From Stutzerimonas degradans (lineage in GTDB: Bacteria; Pseudomonadota; Gammaproteobacteria; Pseudomonadales; Pseudomonadaceae), in NCBI RefSeq assembly GCF_024448505.1, contig NZ_JAMOHV010000020.1, positions 1 to 36,997 on the forward strand: DNA of 36,997 nt. Reading direction: 5' to 3'. A model generated the notes under the pieces. That model was not told the DNA's origin and made no database searches. It saw nothing but the letters and a program-made list of their open reading frames with translations. Each line of letters starts with the position of its first letter. Positions within the stretch are counted from its first letter, which is position 1. The translations under genes and the position numbers were made by a program. Below are positions 33,251-36,997 of the stretch, piece after piece.

Positions 33251-35092
33251 TTACTCGTCCACTCGGACTTCACGAAACATGCCCATTTCCATGTGAAGCA
33301 GTAGGTGACAGTGATAAGCCCAACGCCCGAGCGCATCGGCTGTCACGCGGTAGCTGCGCTTCGAACCTGGAGGCATGTCGATCGTGTGCTTGCGAACCAT
33401 GAACCTTCCATTCTCATCTTCAAGATCGCTCCACATACCATGCAGATGAATCGGATGGGTCATCATGGTGTCGTTGACCAAAGTGATGCGTACCCGCTCG
33501 CCATATTTGAGCCGCAGGGGCTCCGAATCAGAGAACTCTATACCGTCAAATGACCAGGAGAACTTCTCCATGTGGCCGGTGAGATGGAGTTCGATCGTCC
33601 GACTGGGCTCACGGCCGTCCGGATCGGGGAAAGTGCTTCTCAAGTCGCTATAGGTCAGGACTCGGCGGCCGTTGTCTCGTAAGCCAATACCGGGATCGTT
33701 CAGCCTATGAGTTGGGCTCATGGTCTGCATGTCCACCAGTGGGTTATTGGACTCTGAGGGCGGGTGCGATTGCATACCTGCGCTCATCCCAGCCATTCCA
33801 GAGTGGTCCATCCCGGACATCCCACCCATTTTGCTGTGATCCATGCCGGCCATTGCGCCCATGTCGCCCATCCCTTGCATGTCACCGTGGTTCATGCCGG
33901 ACATGTTGCTATGGTCCATCGCGCCCATGTCGCCGCCATGGTCCATGCCCGCCATACCGCCCATGCTGCCGTGATCCATCCCCATGTCGTCCATGGTGAT
34001 TAGTGGTCGAGGATCGGTTTCTGGAACAGGAGCGCTCAGCCCTTCGGCAACCGCTAGCGTGCCACGGGCGTATCCTGTGCGATCCATCGATTGGGCGAAG
34101 ATCGTGTAAGCCTCCTCGGTCGCAGGCTCGACAATCACATCGTAGGTTTCTGCCACGGCAATGCGGAATTCGTCGACGCTAACTGGGTTGACGTATTGGC
34201 CATCGGCTGCGACTACAGTCATCTTCAGCCCTGGAATGCGGACATCGAAATAGCTCATGGCCGAGCCGTTGATGAACCGCAGACGAAGCTTCTCGCCGGG
34301 CTTAAAGATGCCGGTCCAGTTCCCGTCGGGTGCTTGGCCGTTCATTAGATAGGTATAGGTGTAGCCGCTTACGTCGGCGAGGTCGGTGGGACTCATTTTC
34401 ATCTGAGCCCACATTTTCCGATTCGCAATCGTAGCGGCCCAGCCGTCTTCGCTCACATCGTTAATGAAGTCTCCGACAGTGCGCTTGTGGAAGTTGTAAT
34501 AATCGGACTGCTTCTTGAGCTTAGAAAGGATTCGAGCGGGATCCTCATCGGACCAATCAGTCAACATCACCACATAGTCGCGGTCATAGCTGAACGGTTC
34601 GGGATCCTTCGCATCGATGACCAAGGGACCATAGACACCAAGCTGCTCTTGTAGGCCTGAATGACTGTGGTACCAATAGGTACCGTTCTGTTTAACCTGA
34701 AACTTGTAGACATACATGCCATCGGGAGCGATGCCGTGGAAGCTCAATCCAGGCACGCCATCCATGTTGGCCGGCAGGATCATGCCGTGCCAGTGAATCG
34801 ATGTATCTTCGCTCAACTTATTTCTGACTCGCAGCGTGACGGTATCCCCTTCACGCCAACGTAGAAGCGGCCCTGGGATGGTCCCATTGATAGTCATCGC
34901 TGTCCGGGCCGCGCCGGTGATATTGACCGGCGTCTCCCCAATCAGCAGATCGAACTCCGTGCCACTTAGTACGCTGGGCTGGCCTGGGCTAGTCACTGCC
35001 CAGACCGGAGCTCGCCACAAGCCAAGACCGCCAAGGATGCCTGCGGCAGTCAAGCCTTTAACAAAGGTTCGCCTAGAGGTTTTACGTTGCAT
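33251..35092 (-). CDS. copA: Periplasmic multicopper oxidase CopA
   Basis: A 613-residue CopA/PcoA-type cuprous oxidase. The Tat signal is 'SRRTFVKGLTAAGILGGLGL'. The copper ligands of the trinuclear and type-1 sites are all visible: 'IHWHG', 'WYHSHS', 'HPIHLHGMW' and C-terminal 'YHCHLLLHMEMGMF'. Between the second and third cupredoxin domains lies a Met/His array ('MDDMGMDHGSMGGMAGMDHG' continuing to about residue 435) that binds further Cu(I). It oxidises Cu(I) and stores copper in the periplasm. It heads the copA-X-copB-cytochrome operon with a perfect-type CopR box 153 bp upstream. Confidence 0.97.
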   Translation of the reverse strand: MQRKTSRRTFVKGLTAAGILGGLGLWRAPVWAVTSPGQPSVLSGTEFDLLIGETPVNITGAARTAMTINGTIPGPLLRWREGDTVTLRVRNKLSEDTSIHWHGMILPANMDGVPGLSFHGIAPDGMYVYKFQVKQNGTYWYHSHSGLQEQLGVYGPLVIDAKDPEPFSYDRDYVVMLTDWSDEDPARILSKLKKQSDYYNFHKRTVGDFINDVSEDGWAATIANRKMWAQMKMSPTDLADVSGYTYTYLMNGQAPDGNWTGIFKPGEKLRLRFINGSAMSYFDVRIPGLKMTVVAADGQYVNPVSVDEFRIAVAETYDVIVEPATEEAYTIFAQSMDRTGYARGTLAVAEGLSAPVPETDPRPLITMDDMGMDHGSMGGMAGMDHGGDMGAMDHSNMSGMNHGDMQGMGDMGAMAGMDHSKMGGMSGMDHSGMAGMSAGMQSHPPSESNNPLVDMQTMSPTHRLNDPGIGLRDNGRRVLTYSDLRSTFPDPDGREPSRTIELHLTGHMEKFSWSFDGIEFSDSEPLRLKYGERVRITLVNDTMMTHPIHLHGMWSDLEDENGRFMVRKHTIDMPPGSKRSYRVTADALGRWAYHCHLLLHMEMGMFREVRVDE

Positions 35093-35245
35093 GTGTAGGT
35101 TCCAATCAAACTAAGGAGCCAAGCCGAAACCAGCCGTAAGGTTGGTGTTGCCAGCGTTAATTGATCTTAGAAACTCGCGCACGGTCTGTCTTATCAAGCG
35201 ACTCGCCTTTAATCGTAAATATGGCATGCCTAAGAAAGACGCGGG

Positions 35246-35261
35246 ATTACATTTTTGTAAG
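35246..35261 (+). promoter_or_regulatory. CopR box upstream of copA
   Basis: ATTACATTTTTGTAAG, 153 bp before the copA start on the minus strand. The rest of the 317-base gap between copA and the next gene holds no gene I can support. Confidence 0.78.
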
Positions 35262-35409
35262 CTTAAAGCGCTTCAGAAATCGCCCAAAAAATCGCCTGTG
35301 AGCATGTCAATCTCCAGGTGGAAGCTGCGCAATGGCTTTTGATTTCCGTGCAAGGATCCGGTTGCAACGATACTCAAGGTGCATGGTCACAGTTGCGTAA
35401 GGTTTCGCT

Positions 35410-35619
35410 TCAGCAATTAGCGTGGGCGTGCTTCGCTGAAGTTGCTTTTGAGGCTACCTCCTGGGCTTGGTCCTTCTGGTCAGCCTGATAACTAGCGATC
35501 GCTATTTGGCGAGCCTGCTCCATACGAGCAAAGGTACGATCACCACCACCTTCTGCCATTGCATAGGAAGAGCTTGCTGCGATGGCGAGCAGTACAGAAA
35601 CGGATCTGAAGAATTTCAT
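35410..35619 (-). CDS. PtrA-like periplasmic protein, copy 3
   Basis: A 69-residue exported protein: signal peptide ending 'SSYAMA', then 'EGGGDRTFARMEQARQIAIA' and a Lys/Ala-rich helix ending 'KHAHANC'. It is the shortest of three paralogues sharing the EGG-(S/G)-(D/E)-RT start. AGGTAAC lies before the ATG. It stands divergent to copR, the arrangement of ptrA and copR in P. aeruginosa as I recall, and has its own CopR box 116 bp upstream. Confidence 0.8.
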   Translation of the reverse strand: MKFFRSVSVLLAIAASSSYAMAEGGGDRTFARMEQARQIAIASYQADQKDQAQEVASKATSAKHAHANC

Positions 35620-35735
35620 TACTTGTTACCTCGTTCGAAGACATGGGAGACCCAGCGCAGCTCCATAAATAGGGGCTTTGGCTTGGTCCTGTGTCTAAGC
35701 TAACCGAGCGTTCCTGTCAGAACCCTGATTTAGAC

Positions 35736-35751
35736 ATTACGGTTTCGTCAG
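35736..35751 (+). promoter_or_regulatory. Variant CopR box upstream of ptrA-like gene 3
   Basis: ATTACGGTTTCGTCAG; the right half has GTCAG as in the ATPase site. It is 116 bp before the start at 35619. Confidence 0.6.
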
Positions 35752-35842
35752 TAATGCATAAAAGCAGTGAGCCCAAGCGAAAGCGCAGGTAGCGTGCATG
35801 GTGCCTTTTCGTTCAGGCAAATAGGTCTTGTTTCCAGCGGGC

Positions 35843-35867
35843 AAAAAAAGGGCGCCATCTAGGCGCC
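35843..35867 (-). terminator. Strong minus-strand terminator with no gene in front
   Basis: On the minus strand GGCGCC-TAGAT-GGCGCC is followed by CTTTTTTTG. No minus-strand gene lies between it and the copR promoter. Confidence 0.85.
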
Positions 35868-35932
35868 GATAGGCCAAAGGAGCATGGAAAAGGCCAAAAA
35901 GCAGAGTGTGGGAGCAACTGCTGATGTAGACG
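35843..35932 (-). ncRNA. Candidate copper-induced small RNA divergent from copR
   Basis: A transcript started just past the CopR box at 35968-35983 on the minus strand would be about 90 bases and end at the strong terminator. The -10 is uncertain (TGTAGCG, 35937-35943 on that strand). No ORF with a ribosome binding site is seen. The separate CopR box for the PtrA-like gene means this promoter is not needed for that gene. Confidence 0.35.
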
Positions 35933-35967
35933 TTAACGCTACAAGCTGTCAGACAGATGATGCGAGC

Positions 35968-35983
35968 ATTACGTTTCTGTAAG
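35968..35983 (+). promoter_or_regulatory. CopR box upstream of copR
   Basis: ATTACGTTTCTGTAAG, 60 bp before the copR start, suggesting autoregulation. It could also act on the minus strand. Confidence 0.72.
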
Positions 35984-36043
35984 GTACTGGCTGCACGCCC
36001 TGACAATCGGCACACTGCTCCAAATGCCGGAGGGAATACTTTC

Positions 36044-36724
36044 ATGAAGCTTCTTGTTGCTGAAGACGAGCCGAAAACAGGCACCTACCTACAGCAGGGG
36101 CTTGCAGAGGCAGGCTTCACAGTCGATAGAGTTGAAAACGGGACCGATGCTGCTCAGCACGCGCTTCATACCACATACGACTTGCTCATCTTAGACGTGA
36201 TGATGCCTGGCCTGGATGGGTGGCAGGTTTTACAGAAAGTCCGCGCTGCTGGTAATGAGGTTCCCGTGCTCTTTCTCACCGCCCGAGACGGGGTTCAGGA
36301 TCGAGTAAAGGGATTGGAGTTGGGCGCTGATGATTATCTCATCAAGCCGTTTGCCTTCTCCGAATTGCTAGCCAGGATCCGTACGTTGCTTCGCCGCGGC
36401 AATAATGTCCCCAACCAAACAATACTCAAACTCCTCGACCTTGAGGTCGATCTGCTCAGGCGTCGAGTTACGCGATCGGGGAAACGAATAGACCTAACTG
36501 CAAAGGAATTCGCACTTCTTGAGCTATTACTTCGGCGTCGCGGGGAAGTGCTCTCAAAGTCACTTATCGCCTCCCAAGTATGGGACATGAATTTCGACAG
36601 CGATACCAATGTGATTGAGGTGGCGGTACGACGGCTGAGAGCAAAAATCGATGATGAGTTCGAACCTAAGCTCATACAAACCGCGCGTGGGATGGGCTAT
36701 TTGATCGACGCGCCAGACCCCTAG
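36044..36724 (+). CDS. copR: OmpR-family copper response regulator CopR
   Basis: A 226-residue response regulator. The receiver has the acidic pocket 'AEDEPKTG', phosphoacceptor Asp51 in '[14 protein letters not shown]', Thr in 'LFLTARDG' and Lys in '[16 protein letters not shown]'. The DNA-binding winged helix includes '[20 protein letters not shown]' and '[17 protein letters not shown]' with 'ARGMGYLID'. The start at 36044 fits the family; upstream in-frame codons reach into the promoter. It is the likely regulator of the eight boxes. No kinase gene follows; the next gene is on the other strand. Confidence 0.95.
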   Translation: MKLLVAEDEPKTGTYLQQGLAEAGFTVDRVENGTDAAQHALHTTYDLLILDVMMPGLDGWQVLQKVRAAGNEVPVLFLTARDGVQDRVKGLELGADDYLIKPFAFSELLARIRTLLRRGNNVPNQTILKLLDLEVDLLRRRVTRSGKRIDLTAKEFALLELLLRRRGEVLSKSLIASQVWDMNFDSDTNVIEVAVRRLRAKIDDEFEPKLIQTARGMGYLIDAPDP

Positions 36725-36814
36725 AGCGAAATGCTCGGCATTTCACGCGATGGGCCAAGCTACCGGTACCGATGCGGTTAAGGCGAGCCACCGAGCAAGG
36801 AGCGGTGCCGAACC

Positions 36815-36997
36815 TCAGTTCTCCGAGCTGGATTTCTTCAGCTGTGGCACGAAGAAGATGGGTCTCTGCGGGGGAGCTATCAGAATATCACTGGATTTGA
36901 TGCTAGTGCCCTTGCGACGCCTGGTCTTGCCATCCTTACCGACCGCCAGCAAATCACCGGTCGCAACAGCGATATCGAGCGCCTGCTTTACGCGAAA
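36815..36997 (-). CDS. C-terminal end of an unrecognised gene (partial)
   Basis: The minus-strand frame is open from the window edge for 60 codons and ends at 36815. The basic sequence reads 'FRVKQALDIAVATGDLLAVG', then 'KDGKTRRRKGTSIKSSDILI' and 'APPQRPIFFVPQLKKSSSEN'. A winged-helix-like pattern is possible, but I recognise no family. It shows that copS does not lie directly after copR. Confidence 0.6.
   Translation of the reverse strand, partial: FRVKQALDIAVATGDLLAVGKDGKTRRRKGTSIKSSDILIAPPQRPIFFVPQLKKSSSEN

Noticed and set aside
33764..34003. Plus-strand His/Val-rich frame opposite the CopA Met array
   Set aside because: It arises from the complement of the Met/His codon repeat, not from a gene.
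33780..34010. Repeat array considered as CRISPR
   Set aside because: The repeats are short coding units within copA, without spacers of even length and without cas genes.
35737..36084. 115-codon minus-strand frame antisense to the copR promoter
   Set aside because: It contains the terminator hairpin and two CopR boxes, has no ribosome binding site and an unlikely composition.

Overview
The window looks like Pseudomonas or a close relative such as Stutzerimonas. The support is a Pf-type filamentous-phage replication/integration pair, a partial tmRNA 3' end whose acceptor strand fits the Pseudomonas ssrA sequence as I remember it, PtrA-like small periplasmic proteins and Pseudomonas-style copABRS and cusCBAF copper genes. 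No database search was possible, so names rest on motifs and recall.

Region 1 (1-2.6 kb) is the tail of an integrated filamentous-phage-like element: a replication initiator (partial), a tyrosine integrase, two small accessory genes and then an attachment site made of the ssrA terminator and a partial ssrA 3' end. Region 2 (2.6-9.4 kb) is a worn accessory zone. It holds two related HAD phosphatases on the minus strand at its two edges, a broken VapC-like toxin gene, a 0.9-kb gene-free stretch with a large palindrome, three small genes of unknown function, a DEDDh exonuclease, and an in-frame chimera of a TerB-N-type membrane protein with the end of a Tn3-family transposase followed by a frameshifted tnpC-like gene.

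Region 3 (9.4-36.7 kb) is a large copper-resistance island. It carries a Cu(I) P-type ATPase, a CusCBA-F tripartite efflux operon with four ATGA overlaps and a CusB that has its own CusF-like tail, small Met/His-rich periplasmic proteins, a CopS-type sensor kinase, an ATP-grasp-like enzyme, an orphan FlgB, a lipoprotein SDR, a GH15 glucoamylase-like enzyme, a second SDR plus a VKOR/SPW membrane protein, a Cys-rich four-helix copper-storage protein, a copA-X-copB-cytochrome c operon, and the response regulator CopR at the far right. Eight near-palindromic sites of the form ATTAC-N6-GTAAG stand 60-155 bp upstream of copper genes, and I read them as CopR operators. They would tie together efflux (P-type ATPase, Cus), periplasmic oxidation (CopA), cytosolic storage (Csp) and three paralogous PtrA-like proteins in one copper-induced regulon.

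The main oddities are these: copS and copR are 15 kb apart; flgB sits as isolated cargo; an ATP-grasp enzyme of unknown product follows copS; an SDR lipoprotein carries a near-perfect CopR box; and a strong terminator with no gene in front of it lies next to the copR promoter and may end a copper-induced small RNA.
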